A stretch of 64,000 bases of DNA. It comes from Circinella umbellata. Lineage: Eukaryota; Mucoromycota; Mucoromycetes; Mucorales; Lichtheimiaceae. The position numbers and the translations under genes are program-made. Location of the stretch: assembly GCA_025093555.1 (NCBI GenBank), contig JAIWNF010000056.1:62001-126000 (forward strand), written 5' to 3'. The notes under the pieces were generated by a model. The model searched no databases. It was not told the origin of the DNA and worked only from the letters and a program-made list of their open reading frames with translations. This document shows positions 1 through 13,010 of this stretch, one piece after another (position 1 is the first letter of the stretch; each line of letters begins with the position of its first letter).

Positions 1-2424
1 GGCTGTTTACAAGTTCGGCGAGGATAATTGGTTTCAAATCGCACGTAACCTTAAACAACATAACATGCTGGATCGTCAACCTGACTTCTTTAATCAAAAA
101 GTAATAAATCAAACCAAATTGCTAACTTATACAAGTCAATTAACAATAGCATTCTGTTTTTTTAACACCTGTTTTTAGAATTGTTCATTACAGTACTACT
201 TGTTGATTGAAAGTCTTGAAACTGAAAAGTGAGAATAAAAATGGTTTCATTCATCAAGTTGATACATTTTCTATATAACACTGATTTATTTTTATTTATT
301 TTTTAAAATATTTTAGGAGACAAGCAAAGGCAAGTACAAGTGCACAGGACATGCCACCTGTAGTGAAGTTGGCGAAACAACTTTATATCCAACGGATCGA
401 TGAATTAAAGCAAGCGATTAAAGTAGACGATGAGAAATTTTTAAGACTGATTGCTGAAATCGACGAAATCCGTGCTGGTAAATGGGATTCAAAATTAGCA
501 GAACAGATCAAACCCACTTCTATTGAACAAGAGGATTCTACTACACCTACGTCTACCACGGAACAAAGAAAACAAGAACAAGAACAGTTGACAAACGAAA
601 AGCAATCTGAAGAAGTACGAGAAAAATCATCACAAGAAGCTTCTACATCGACAACCACCACGACACCCCCTTCTTCTCCTACTATTACTAATACTAATAC
701 AGCTATTGTAACTAATGTACAGCAACAAGATACCCAAATGAATCCTGAAGAGACATCAAACTCTGAAACTATTACCGCAGAGGCACCAACATCTACACAA
801 ACACCAGAAACTTTGCAATCAAAAAGCAATGTTGCTTCTGCATTAACAACAACAGAAACATCAGAAAATCCTTTAGGAACATCACCATTAATATCAGATG
901 AGGAGAAAGGTTTAACACCAGTACTGTCGAATAAGTCAGTTGAACCGATGGAAGTCGACTCCATTAGTAATAATAATAGTAATAATAATGCACGAGAACC
1001 TGATGCTACAATGGTACATTCAGTGGTAGATGAAACTATGACACCAACACAAGCGCTTCAACAGGAACCTCATGTTACGACACAACCAACAGTATCAGAT
1101 TCCATGATAACAAAAGATCTTCCCAAATTATCGTCAACGCCAACAATGGCAGGGTCACCTCAATCTGATACAAGTTATCAATCTGCTCTGGAATCAACTA
1201 TACCTACTGTACCTGTATCGTCAACACCAGAAGTAACTACTGAACAATCATCACTATCGTTACTTGATGAATCACAACAGCAGCAACAACCTACAGAAGG
1301 TGAAAAACGTAAATACGAAGATATCGAAATGATTAAATCAGACCAAGATGATCAGATATATAAACGTCAGCGGCTTGAAGAACCAGGCAAAGGTAACAAT
1401 AAGATAACTAAGATAACTAAAAATAAAAGAAATATTGATGGGAGAGATAATTAGTGGGAAACTCAGTCAGAGAATATTTTGTTATAAATATTATGATTAG
1501 AAATAAAAACAGAACACAATGATGATGATGATGAACAAGTTACAGTAATGGGAGAAGAAGAAGAAGAAGATGGAGAAGAACGTGCGCAAACAGAACGATT
1601 GTCAGGTTGGTTGAAATTTCCTATAATTGGGGGAGCGGGTCATTAACAAGTCTGGGTTGCTTGAAAGGGATCATCTAATTAATTAAATAATAAAGATTAA
1701 TCCTAATTTGATAATTTAATAATAAAAAATACTTTTTAGAACCTAAATCTCCTGAGGCGATCAACCCAAAATCACCTGAATTACCCCTGTCGATGACAAG
1801 TGGAGGAGTTGGAGCAGATGCTGAAGGAACAGAAAGCGTTACAGGCAGCGAAAGCAATGCGCCTACTCCTACATCGACTTCTGACAAACGAAAAAGCAAA
1901 GATGAACAACGACAACAAAAGTCTTGGCAAAAGAATATTAATTTGCTATGGCGTGAAATAGCGAATCACAAGAATGGGGCAATGTTTATGAATCCAATTA
2001 AAGAGGCAACAGCACCTTTGTACTACGATGTAGTCAAGCATCCTGTGGATCTCAAGACTATTAAAAACAGAATCAGAGATGGGGTAACATGAACAACAGT
2101 ACTGAAGAACAGTGAGGATAATGATGATGATGATGATGATGATAACAGTATTTAATTGCTCGCATTAACAATATTGGGGTTTATTTATAGGTGATCAAAA
2201 CGACTATTGAATTTGAACGAGATATTGTACTTATGCTGACTAACTCATTAATGTACAACAAGGAAGGCACAGAAATATATCAAATGGCATTAGAAATGCT
2301 TGAAGATGTAAATGAGCAATTAAAACTCTTTAAGACTGCAGATAGTAATTCTTCTACAACTGTTACACATACGCGAAAAGCTTCTACTGTAGCAAAAGAT
2401 CGACGAAAGAGTGTAGCTGAATAA
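1..2424 (+). CDS. BRD8: BRD8/Bdc1-like bromodomain protein, 5' end outside window
   Basis: Probable NuA4-type histone acetyltransferase subunit acting in the nucleus. Exons read: <1-100, 179-228, 317-1392, 1513-1605, 1740-2083, 2191-2424, all with GT-AG borders and consistent phase, giving 631 residues in the window. The N-terminal part (AVYKFGEDNWFQIARNLK, then NCSLQYYLLIESLE) matches the SANT-like start of BRD8 proteins, so only a short 5' piece is missing. A long Ser/Thr/Gln-rich linker (about residues 90-400) and an acidic stretch follow. The C-terminus is a bromodomain starting near SWQKNINLLWREIANH and ending KLFKTA; it includes the MYNKEGTEIY segment where the acetyl-lysine-binding Asn lies. 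The family match rests on domain order and the diagnostic N-terminus. An intron at 2084-2190 carries a GAT trinucleotide run. Confidence 0.85.
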
Positions 2425-2959
2425 TATTATCAATAATAATAAAAAGACGAAAAAAAATAATAATAAGTAAAAGATGCACAAAATTTTGTTTCATCATGAT
2501 CAGATCTTTAATATATGTAGATAATTTATCATTATGGCAGGGTAGCATAAAATTTAATTTTTTTTTAATCATGCGTATAATTGTATAGTGCGTAGCTATA
2601 ATACAAGCTGTCAATCGGTTTTTTTATACTTGTGTTAACTTGATTTTTTATCACGAGGATCATGTTCTAATTCCAGATCAGATGATGCATTATAATCCCC
2701 TGACTATACTGTAATAATAATAAAAGGCTATGTGTGTTGTGCGCACTTTTACGCGTGATGTTACAAAGAGTTTGAAAAAAGAAATGTAAAAAGTACTAAT
2801 ATTGTTTTTCTTGGTATTTGGCGTTGCTGGTTGTGTGTATGTTGCGTCAATGTGACAATGTTTGTTTTAAATGTAAGTAAAGATGATTAAGCCCAATAGT
2901 GATAACAAAGGAGAAAATGAAAAAAAAAAAGCATCAAGCCTTGTTAGTTTTTATAAAAT
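2425..2959. other. Intergenic region between BRD8-like and GATA-factor genes (convergent)
   Basis: About 535 bp of AT-rich DNA between two convergent genes. It should hold both 3' UTRs. I see no supported gene, RNA or repeat in it. Confidence 0.6.
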
Positions 2960-3076
2960 TCATCGGTAAGAAGGTGATATATTGTTATGATGTTGACATT
3001 GCTGCTGTTGTTGTTGATGTTGATGATGTTGATGCTGCTGTTGTTGATGATGATGATGTTGTTGTCGCTGTTGTTC

Positions 3077-3121
<45 letters not shown>

Positions 3122-4418
3122 TTGTTGTTGTTGTTGTTGTTGCTGTTGTTGCTGTTGTTGTTGTTGTTGTTGTTGTTGCTGTTGTTGTTGTTGTTGTTGT
3201 TGTGCTTTTTTCCTTGTTAATTTTGCGTAATGAAGGCCACAAGCATTACAAAGTGTGCGTGCACCATCTGGTCCTCGTCGCCATTCTGGTGTTTCTGAAA
3301 TATTACACGAATGGCATCGTCCTTGAAATGTTGCGCTTTTCTATATGTGTTTTTTTTGTTGTTAATATGATAAGTTGATGAGTAATCTTTTAAACTATCT
3401 ATGTTAAATCCTTTGAGCAATGCATATATATACTTACACCGCGTCGTCGCTGTCTCAATTTGGTTAATGATAAAGTTCCTGTATGCCATGCTGCTGTACT
3501 TGTAGGGGGCGATGATACAGTTGTAGTTGGCCTATCAGACTTTAGATAATAAATATAAATAATTAAAAATATGTACACCATGATATAATATGTATATGAG
3601 AGAGTTATACAAAACGAGACAAAACAAAAAGCTTATTCTTACCCGAATGGGGTCCATATTGCTATATGGTATCCCTTGTTGCTTCCTTAGTCGCAGTAAG
3701 GCATTTAGTACGTCATTAGCTCTGCCTATCATGTCATCTAACCACGGCTTTGGATCATAGTCATCAGTCCATTGATTTCTACGTTGAACGATACTTTCGC
3801 ACAAATATTGGCAATGGTCGATGATCTGTTTACACATACACAAAAAAATAATAGATCATTGAGTTTAAAAAATACAAAATAAACATTCACTAGGGAATTA
3901 GAAAGAGAGAGGCGCTTTTTTTTGTCAGCTTGCGTGCAGCGCATTAATATACATATACATACTTGATCAATGTCATGATGGACAGGGGGACTATAACTTG
4001 AACGAGCAACAGGTGTAGACGATGATGTTGTTGCTAATGGTGGCGACGAACGAATGCTGGTAGTAGAAGGTGTGATGACAGGTTGAAATAGTGAATTATG
4101 AGATATTGGTAACCATGTCGACGGTTGTGATGATGGTCGTGATGGTTGTGGTAGTTGTGGTTGCGGTTGCCAAGAGCGTGTTGGCAAAAAATCATCGATC
4201 ACAGATATAGGAGGAAGATGCAAGCCTTCTTCACTACAATAACAATAATAATAGATGAAAATTTTAATACAAAAAAAAGTATAATTTATATCGTACTAAA
4301 CGTTATTTTTCTTTTCAAGCTACATTTTTATTTTGAAATTATGAATACGATGATCCAGAATTTTTTCATTGATTTTTATTTTTTTTATAATATATTACCT
4401 CTGTGATGCTGGGCACAT
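2960..4418 (-). CDS. GATA-type zinc finger transcription factor with C-terminal polyGln
   Basis: DNA-binding regulator, nuclear by inference. Five exons on the minus strand: 4399-4418, 3963-4233, 3643-3825, 3438-3539, 2960-3340; the phases agree throughout and give 318 residues. The single finger sits near residue 200: CHSCN, then [19 protein letters not shown], the C-x2-C-x17-18-C-x2-C pattern of fungal GATA factors. Right after the finger (HYAKLTRKK) the chain runs into more than 40 Gln from a CAG/CAA tract, then a Gln/His tail ending NNISPSYR. The middle exon ([19 protein letters not shown]) looks like a conserved helical module N-terminal to the finger. A Ser/Thr/Pro-rich segment precedes it. 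The 20-nt first exon and its ATG are the weakest part of the model. It resembles the Gat2-like class more than AreA/Nit2. Targets are unknown. Confidence 0.8.
3069..3201. repeat. Interrupted CTG/TTG trinucleotide tract encoding polyGln
   Basis: On the plus strand this is (CTG)n followed by TTG with a few CTG interruptions. Read on the minus strand in frame with the GATA gene it encodes an almost pure Gln run. Other frames of the same tract give Leu, Ala/Val or Thr runs, which are shadows. Its length makes it a likely polymorphic site. Confidence 0.9.
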
Positions 4419-7400
4419 AATATTTGACGACAGGATGAAAAATTTAAAAATAAAAATGAAAAAGGGAGAAGAGAAAGGTGGAAAGAGAGAAAAAAAAAAG
4501 AAAGAAATAAGAAATGATGTTTATTATATTTTTTTCCGGGAATCTTATCCGGTAAACGAAGGGGAGCAGATGTGTGATTTGGCGTGTGACAAAATCAACG
4601 ACATTACAAATGGTCTTTTCTTGTTCTGGCTGACTATCTTTTTATTACACTCCCTCGCCAATCCTCACTCTCATTCTCTTTGTTCTTATAAGCACTCTTT
4701 CTTTATTTTGCAGATTTTTAGCGGGGGGAGCGACTTTAAGAAAAACTTCAACAAGGCATCCCGCACCGACCTTCACATGTAACGCCCATTTCTTCCGGTG
4801 TAACATGGCATTGATGGGCATGTATAACAAATGTAATAAACTTTATAATCCTTGGCTCTTTTTTTTTGAAAGCAAGTCATATTGACAAGCAGACAAAGAA
4901 AAAAAAAGCTCATAAGTTTCTTCAGTTCATTCATCGTGTCACTGACTTGACCAAGACAGGAACCACGTGGAAACAAGAATGTTCAGCAATCTACAGCTTT
5001 TCCCATCACAAAACCTCTTGTATAGTGTATAATTTCGATCTGACTGTCTTTTTTACTCCCTTCTTGTCCCATAGTTTCCCTCCTTTCTGGCTGATTTTTT
5101 CTGTGTATGTATATACATTTGTATATGTCAGCCAAAATAAGAAATCTTTTCCAAAAGGTTCAAAAGCTTGAAACTCTATCTGGGTCATACAAACAAACAT
5201 ATTTTTAAGATCACTCAGACCCATAAATAATAACATGTAAGATGAACTCAAAAATAATAAAATTTATTTATTTCAACTGAAAAAAAAAATATTATATTTT
5301 TGGGGGGTTTCAATCAAGTTGAAAAAATATAAAAGTATATCGAGATCTTGTTTTGTGCATTTTAGATTGTACGACATGCTACCACGCATCGCCCTTTATC
5401 CCTATCAACCCCACCCCCCTTTTTATATTTCTTCTCATCACCCCCCCCAATTGAGTGCAACTCTTCATGGCCCCCATTCAGTTTCAGAAGATTATTCAGT
5501 TTATAAGAATACACAGGTAATATAGAAAAAGCTCTTATCATAATGTATCTTGTACATACCTAATAGATCATCAATTTTAATAAAGAAATGGTATAGATGC
5601 TACCACAGTTAAATAACCTTTTTCTTCATTTATGGCAAAATCTCATTCTTTATTTTCAATTATCCCAGCTGATCTTTTCTTATTGCTTTCTTTTGGGGGA
5701 GGTATGCACAAAATAAGCGTAAATGAGAGTGAGAGAGGGGGCTGGTGTTTTTTTGGAGCGAAGTGAGGTCTACATACTTGTATATGAGAAAAGAAACGTT
5801 TATAATTATATTATTACAGGACAACCTAATAATCAAGGGATATGATGACTTTTCCTCAGATTTATTACGTAAACTCCTCGTTTTATATTTCTTTTACTTT
5901 TTGATAATCGCTTTTGTTTGTACTAGGTCTAAATGGAAAATAACTTCACTTTTTTTTCTTCAGTCAAAGTGCTCATTTTTCTATTATTTGCTCATCACTT
6001 TCTCAAATACTAAAGCTAATGTTTTATGCATTTTAGTTATTAAAAAAAACTGAATACGTACAAATTGAGATTGTAACAAAACTGAAGTTGCTATATTTAA
6101 CACAGCATGACCATATCAGGCCAATTTCGCCGATATATTTTTTGTTACTTCAGGGTCATACCTATTTCCCAAGAATTGGTTGCATGTTATAACCATTTTA
6201 GTTGATTTCCGATATAGCTCTTTTTCCCAACCCTTATTTTACTTTTTGAATGGTATTGAGCCCCGCACACATTTTCTTTTACATCTTATTTTTCAAAAAT
6301 ATTAACAATAATACAGTAAAAGCTTTAAGAAAGCTCCAACCACTTGCGTGCCGAAACGTACATTACACATCCCAAATTTCCTGGCCCGTGCTCCGTGTTT
6401 ACCGTCTCATTCTCCGATTTTCGAGGATTTTTTTTCCCTTGATATAGGACAGCGCGACATGTGCTGTTTATTTCAATGTGAAGGTGTGTGAGTTTATGAT
6501 TTATAATTGTCGTACCTAAACATGCTGACAGTTACTTCAAAGAAACGTTATTTTTCTTATTTACTTGGGGTCAATGAAAAAAGAAGTAGTTTTTGCTTAG
6601 TAGGTTAGAAATAACCATTCCTGGTCAATCCAATTCGGAATTGTTCGGACGAAGTTTCTCGATTGATAGTCTCTCAAAAGCCACTCCAAGTATATGAATT
6701 AGTAATTAAATCTTCAGCAGCACGTAGCAGACCGCCATTTAACACATTAAAAGCATACTTTATTGGTAGATCCTAAATTGCCACTTATAAATTGCTTCCT
6801 TTCTGTTTACTCTCTTGTTTTGCTTTGGAAAGATTCGATCCAGAAGAAGTTTGTTCGTTTGAGTTTTTTTTTTACTCGGTGAAAAACAAATGTATAAGCT
6901 ATGAAAAAAAGAAATTGTATTCCTTTTATAAATATACCCTATTTTTTTTTTCTTTTCACTAAATCCACTTTCTTCACGCGGATTATGACAAATTTGCCAC
7001 TCAACGCTGGTATAATAAGCTTTGATCCAAATCTCCGATAGTAGTCAGGTTTCCTTGGCCGATCGTTTTCTGTGCATCTTAAAAAAATTCCTCGTACAAA
7101 AACTGTTACTATGCACGTGCATCCATATGATCTCATCGTTTCAGCGTGTATACCATCAGCAACCCATCATAAAAATGTGTAATTAAACATGAGAATATCC
7201 TTGTATAGTAAAACGGTTTCTCTTTCTGTAACCTTGCTTGCCCGTCATAGGCAAAGTAGTAGTTTTTGAACTATCAGTTTTCATGCGATAAATTTGTGTT
7301 TATTGCTGTGCTGAGGCAACTCATTCTACTTCCACTAATTTGGATATAGTGATTTAATCAACAAGAGGTCATTTAAACGAGATAAAGAGATGCACAAATA

Positions 7401-10400
7401 AATTTATTATGAGAATATAATTAAATGAAAAGCTTTTTTTTTACATATTTTCGTACACAAAAAAAAACAATCTCCGGTTTTTGGTACTGTATCTATATAT
7501 TATCATCATTACTTAACCATGGTAATTTTTTCTTGCATAACGTAATACGTTGTATATTTGTAAACAGAATATGTCAAATAAACGAACAGTATATTATAAT
7601 TTTGATAATAATTCTCATCTGTTTTACATAATCTTTTTTTTTTGCGTCTTCAATTATTATGGCTTAATGTTAGCGTTATTTAGTATTCATTAAAACAATC
7701 GAATATGAATTTTTCATCTTATGCTTTTTCCGTGAACTATTTTATTAGCTAATACTACTGTTAGTACTGTCTCTACAGTTGTTGCTGTTGTATACGTTTG
7801 CTCTTCAACTTAGTAATGGGCCTGCAGACATAACAAAAGTTCCCACGACACCTAATAAAAAAAGATGGATAATGTTAAAAATAGAGAAGTACACAATCAT
7901 GTCAATCTTGTTCCACATTATTACTTTATATAATTGAAACTAACATCCATGTGTAAGTTATGGACGTTTTCATCATTCCTGACTACATAAGCACCAAAAG
8001 AATTATCATTTTGCTTACATACAATGAAAAAGAATGGAAGAGTGAGAGAGAGGAAGAATTTAATCTTTTTGGTGTATACACATATGGCTGAATTCGATAT
8101 ATATAAATTATATTTCTACTTCTATAATATGCCTTTACATTTTTAGTATGTATTAATAAGTGTCGTACACCTTTACTATCTTATTATTAGACGAGTACAA
8201 TCTGTATTATAATCAATTAAATATAATTTTAGAGAAAAAAAGAAGAAGAAACTCAATATAATGGATTTTTTCAATGAAATTAATAGTAAACATATATGAA
8301 CAACCTTTCAAACGGCTTTGTATTACATTATTTCCTTGACATTAGTACTATTGATTTTTTTTAAAAAAAATTGCCAATCGCAAAATTTCTCATGATGGAT
8401 CAATAAAAGGAAATTTGGTTTTAGCCCGTCTGATGGTGCCCCCATTTTTTTAGCAGATTTTCCCCGAGAAAAAAAAACAAGGGACGAATTGTACCAACAT
8501 ACATTTTGTAGAACGTAGTATCTCAATTTCTTTTTATTATTATTATTTACTAATGTATATCAAATTTTCTTATTTTATTTTTTCATTTTTAAAAATAAGC
8601 ATAAACCAAGTATTGATAAAAAGAGTAGAGCAAACAAGAATTTTAAAAGAAGGTTTCTAGCATGTAAAATTTAATCTTCACATGTATACGTATGCATTAC
8701 CCATAGTCAATACATCGCTTCATAATCAATTGGCTCCCAGTATTCTTATTATTTAAATTAATAAATAAAGGAAATTAAAACAATTAACGCATGTTGCGTA
8801 TTAACAATAGATATACACCATTATGATAATAAATAAGAAAAAATAACCCAATAATAAATTTTTAAACAAACATACGCTCCCTATTATATCCAGCTTTGCC
8901 TCTTCAAGTATATAGAAAGTATGTTGCACCTTGGCATTAAAGAACAAGTTAAAATTACACAAGATATGAATACTGTAAAAAAAAATTATCGTAGAACGAT
9001 CTAATAAGAAGATCAGATTATGCTATATTATTATGCTAAAATACATGTTCATTTTTTTTCTCCTTTCATTCTTTCCTTGTCACCACTCTTCTTTTCTTTT
9101 TTTCTTTTTTTTTTGTGCGTATACTCTGCAATTGAAAATAAATTAATACAGTTAAGAATAAGATAATAGCATAAGACAAATACTTTTTACCATTGATGAC
9201 ATAATAATCAAAAAGCATTTCCCATTGCACCCAACACTTTTAATTTTAGTTTGGCAGTTTGATCAACTGTTTATTTCCTAATAGGCCTACTTACCATTGC
9301 TCGTGAACCCTTTATCTTTTTTTAGAATATAATCCAATAATAAGAAAAATGAATACCCACTTGTTTTTTATTCCTATTTGGAAAAAACGCGTGACTAAAT
9401 CATTGTTCTCTTTTCTGTTTTTCTTCTCTCTTCACTCTCCCCCCCCCCAAAAAAAAAGTCATTATTTAGTGCATTACAGTAATATATTCGATTTTTTATT
9501 ATGTGATAATACTATACAAAATGTTTTAAACAGAGAGGAAAATTTATGAAATACTTTTGTATCACAAACAACTGATATATTTATCCTAAACTTCCAAACT
9601 AATATGTAACACATAATACAATTTTGCGAACCCTTTCTTACTTCTCAAAGTAATTATCAATTAAGTCATAATTTAAAAAAATCTATTTTCAGAACATGCT
9701 ATAACTAATAATGTAACAAAGAAAGAAGCGGGTAAAGGGTATGAATATTCTCTCATTTTCATGGGTTAGTACGTACTATTGTCATCACTCGACACTAATT
9801 TATTCAAGATGGAAAAAAACAATACATTATAGACCATAATAACATATCTTCAAAAGACAGACTCAACAGTAAAAAGGAAACAAAGTCTTTACTTTTTTTA
9901 TTCATACGGCGCTTAGAAATCTTTGCGACATCGCGAATGAGTTGTGATATACAATAGTATATTAACTTATGACTTTTCAATACTGTCTTTAAAGCTTTTC
10001 AATTCACCAAAAACTAAGTAAGCTATATAAATTATATGTATAGATATTAGTATGTTATTTAAATCTTCTACCTCACAGAAATATACGATAATGAATAAAA
10101 CCCGTCATATAATTAAGAAGGACGAGTGATCTACCAATTTTAAAAAGCAAGAGAAATAGTTAAGCCATTTTGACGCACAAGGAGGTATATTCTTCTTCGG
10201 ATTCTGGTGACACTTTTGAACATTAAAGAAAATACGTATCTTAATTATTTTATAATTTCTGCTTCTAATTTAAGTGAGGATGTTTCGTTAAAACTACGTA
10301 ATAAAAAATATATTCAATGAACTCAATAAAAGTAGATGATTACGTTCAACACTTGGTGCTGAGCAACCCCTTCAAATATGAGAATATGTATTCGCTTATT

Positions 10401-11384
10401 ACTAATCGAATGTTGCACTTTCTGGCCACTCAATCCTGGTAACCTTGCCTCAGCTTTCTAGAAAATCGATGGCACAATATATATGTGGTTTAATTACAAA
10501 ATAATGTTTTTGTTATCTTATTCAATTCCTGGTATGTCTGTTAATAGCTTTTGAAAATACTGCTTTAAAATTTTCACTACGTACCATAAAATTGGAACAG
10601 ATGACTATACAACGCGGGATGAACTCCTTCCAATATTATTACAAATAATGTGACTATTTTATGCTGCGTACAATAAATATATAATTACGGATTCCAATCT
10701 ATTAATTTACCTACACACTGAAAACATAAACTTGTATACGAGCAGTTATTTTCAAAATCTATATGTAGTATGAAGTCGAAAAATTGATATAAGTGTTGAC
10801 AAAATATTGTGAGTGCATGAATTTTATAAAGTTTGCAGCGTATTACAACAGCACCATGTCGATAAAGATTCGTGGCACAGTACAATGATTATAATGATAA
10901 TTGTGTTTTGTTAAAATAGTATGCAGTAGCTATTTTACCACAGCGTTTATCGGCAGCACATTATTCCTGTACCGTGATTCTTTTGGTACTAGAGATCTGT
11001 TACTTGTACATGAATACGTAATTTTTTAAGGATCCAGGAAAGCATGTTTAAAAAGGAAAAAAAAAAAAACAGATACCCGCTGACGACGAAAATTTAGAGG
11101 GTAATGTAAATCTCCTTTACGTAACATCCAGTGACATTTCTCTACGGAAGAGTTTATGTACGCACAATGTGTTGCTTTGGTACTGTAGGTCGAGTAAATA
11201 TAACAAAATGTTGTAGCTAATAAAACACTACGTAAGTTATATATAACGTACAGGCTGAAATTTGCTTTTCAACAAATTATATGTTTTCTTGCAATATTAT
11301 GCATTTAATTACCCATCTTTGAAGAATAAATTTCATGGAAAAGATTTAGTACGTACGTACGTAATATTATTTTATAAAACGTCA
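4419..11384. other. Gene-poor AT-rich region upstream of the GATA gene
   Basis: Nearly 7 kb without a supportable gene. The first few hundred bases should contain the GATA gene promoter and 5' UTR. The rest is AT-rich with homopolymer runs, many TACGTA/ACGTACGT motifs and only short open frames. A minus-strand open frame at 6939-7136 and a splice-like pair of segments at 7845-8030 (minus) were inspected, but neither could be tied to a family. No tRNA B-box was seen. Confidence 0.5.
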
Positions 11385-12183
11385 TAAGGTGCATCCTGAC
11401 TTAAACCGTCATTTTTCGAAAATTGAGATATTTTAAACACCCGACGGGCAATCATACTGCCACCAATGAGACTATAAGTCTGTGGAATGCTATAGAAATT
11501 TATTATATATTTTATAAAAAATAGGATAAAAAGAGATGATAGTGCATGTGTGTATAATGTTGAGAAATATGCAGTAATTTCCCTACTCTTTTTCCTTTTT
11601 CCTGTTGCTTGGTTTCATAGTACCATTTGATATTTCTAATATTTCCCCAATATTTTCTGTCAGAACTTGGTTCTATTTCTTTTTATTAAAGATGGTGGAT
11701 GGGGTTATAACTTTACTTGGTTGCTATTCAACAAGAGCCTGGAAATGATTGGAATCTTTTTCGGTATAGATGATAGTATTTACATGCAATGGATATTTGA
11801 AAACAACTATTTTTCGAGTTTTATTGTTGTTCTTATATCTATTTGTTTTTTATTGAGTGAAGAAAAATAGATAGGAGCTACATATAATCTAGAGTACGAA
11901 CCTTGTGTAACTATAAACCATCCACTTTTATAGGTTACACACTGCTTATCTCTTTCTCGAAATATTGGCATTACTTAGTAAAATACCATATTTTGACAAA
12001 ACTTTGAAGCGACAAATCTCAAAGGGAAATAATCTTCTCTAAAAACTGTTCCGTAACATCTCTTCAGAATACCCAAGTTAACATATATGACGGCTCAAAA
12101 AGTTCATAGCTGCATTTATGACAATTTTTTGTCAATTCTTATTCCACCCCATATTTTGACGGTTTAAGTCAGGATGCACCTTA
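11385..12183. mobile_element. Non-autonomous TIR element (MITE-like), 799 bp
   Basis: The two ends are a perfect 27-bp inverted repeat: 11385-11411 (beginning TAAGGTGCATCCTGAC) and 12157-12183, its exact reverse complement. If the outermost TA is the target duplication, the element fits a Tc1/mariner-like or similar TA-inserting type. The interior is AT-rich. The longest open frame (11667-11870, plus) shows no transposase motif, so the copy is taken as non-autonomous or gutted. Identical ends suggest fairly recent activity. No second copy was recognised in this window. Confidence 0.75.
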
Positions 12184-12729
12184 AGGGGAGAGATGGAATA
12201 ATATTGGGGATCTAAAAACAAAATACACAAATAAAACATGTCTTTTAGTTGTCATTGAACACCATAAATAGTAGCAAAATTAATATAAGAAAGTAATTGA
12301 CAAATTATATTACTTATATGACAAATGAGAACAACCTTTTTTTTCATTGATTAGCCACCTATGTCACTGCTGAACTTTGTTTTTCTTTATTTTAATGTAC
12401 TGCTTTCCAAAGACGTACACTTTTCGCCCACGTAATTACTATCCAACGAAGGTAACTTTCATACGCTGCTTAATATCCCTCATGCATTTAAGTGCTGTAA
12501 ATCTTTGTTTTTTTGTCTACGTACCGTGGCGTCGACTGACAATCGAGTAAATATCATAGGTAGTGTACAATCTGCTTCACATCGCCATCGACGATAGCAT
12601 TGAGTTCATGCACTCTTTGTTACTTTGACGTTTCTAATTCTACTATCGATTTAACAGCTATAATACTATGTATTATGATATGTATTGTTCAGCAGATGCT
12701 CCAAGCAATAACCTAATTTTCTATGAATA

Positions 12730-13010
12730 TAAATTTATAGATTATGAAATGTCATGCTTCTCTATGAATATGCATGAAAAAAGACAATCATTCATTTTCA
12801 TGGAAATAAATCCATGAATCTCTATTACAAAAATTAACGAATCTGAATGACAATGTATGACTCTGGATGATATATGAATCTACATCTAAATAGGTAATGG
12901 ATATGACTGAATATTTATGATTTATGGATCTCCATGAACTAACACTTTTCATAGAAATTCATGCCATTAATAATCATACAAATTCATGAAAATCCATTTA
13001 TTTCTATTAC
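12730..13010. repeat. Degenerate palindromic ATGAA/TTCAT-rich segment
   Basis: Short words such as TCCATGAA, TTCATGAA and GAAATAAATCCATGAA recur in both orientations through about 280 bp. No unit length is constant. It looks like an eroded satellite or fold-back sequence rather than coding DNA. Confidence 0.45.

Noticed and set aside
383..964. Minus-strand 193-codon frame
   Set aside because: Lies opposite the Ser/Thr/Gln-rich exon of the BRD8-like gene; its Val/Ser-rich composition is the antisense of that exon.
2899..3378. Plus-strand Val/Ala/Leu-rich frames and a Thr-rich minus frame
   Set aside because: Shadows of the polyGln-coding trinucleotide tract of the GATA gene.
7845..8030. Minus-strand segments that could splice into a short C-terminus ending AGPLLS
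   Set aside because: Reading frames do not join in phase at the available splice sites and no further exons were found.
11667..11870. Open frame inside the MITE-like element as a possible transposase
   Set aside because: 67 codons without a catalytic triad or helix-turn-helix motif.
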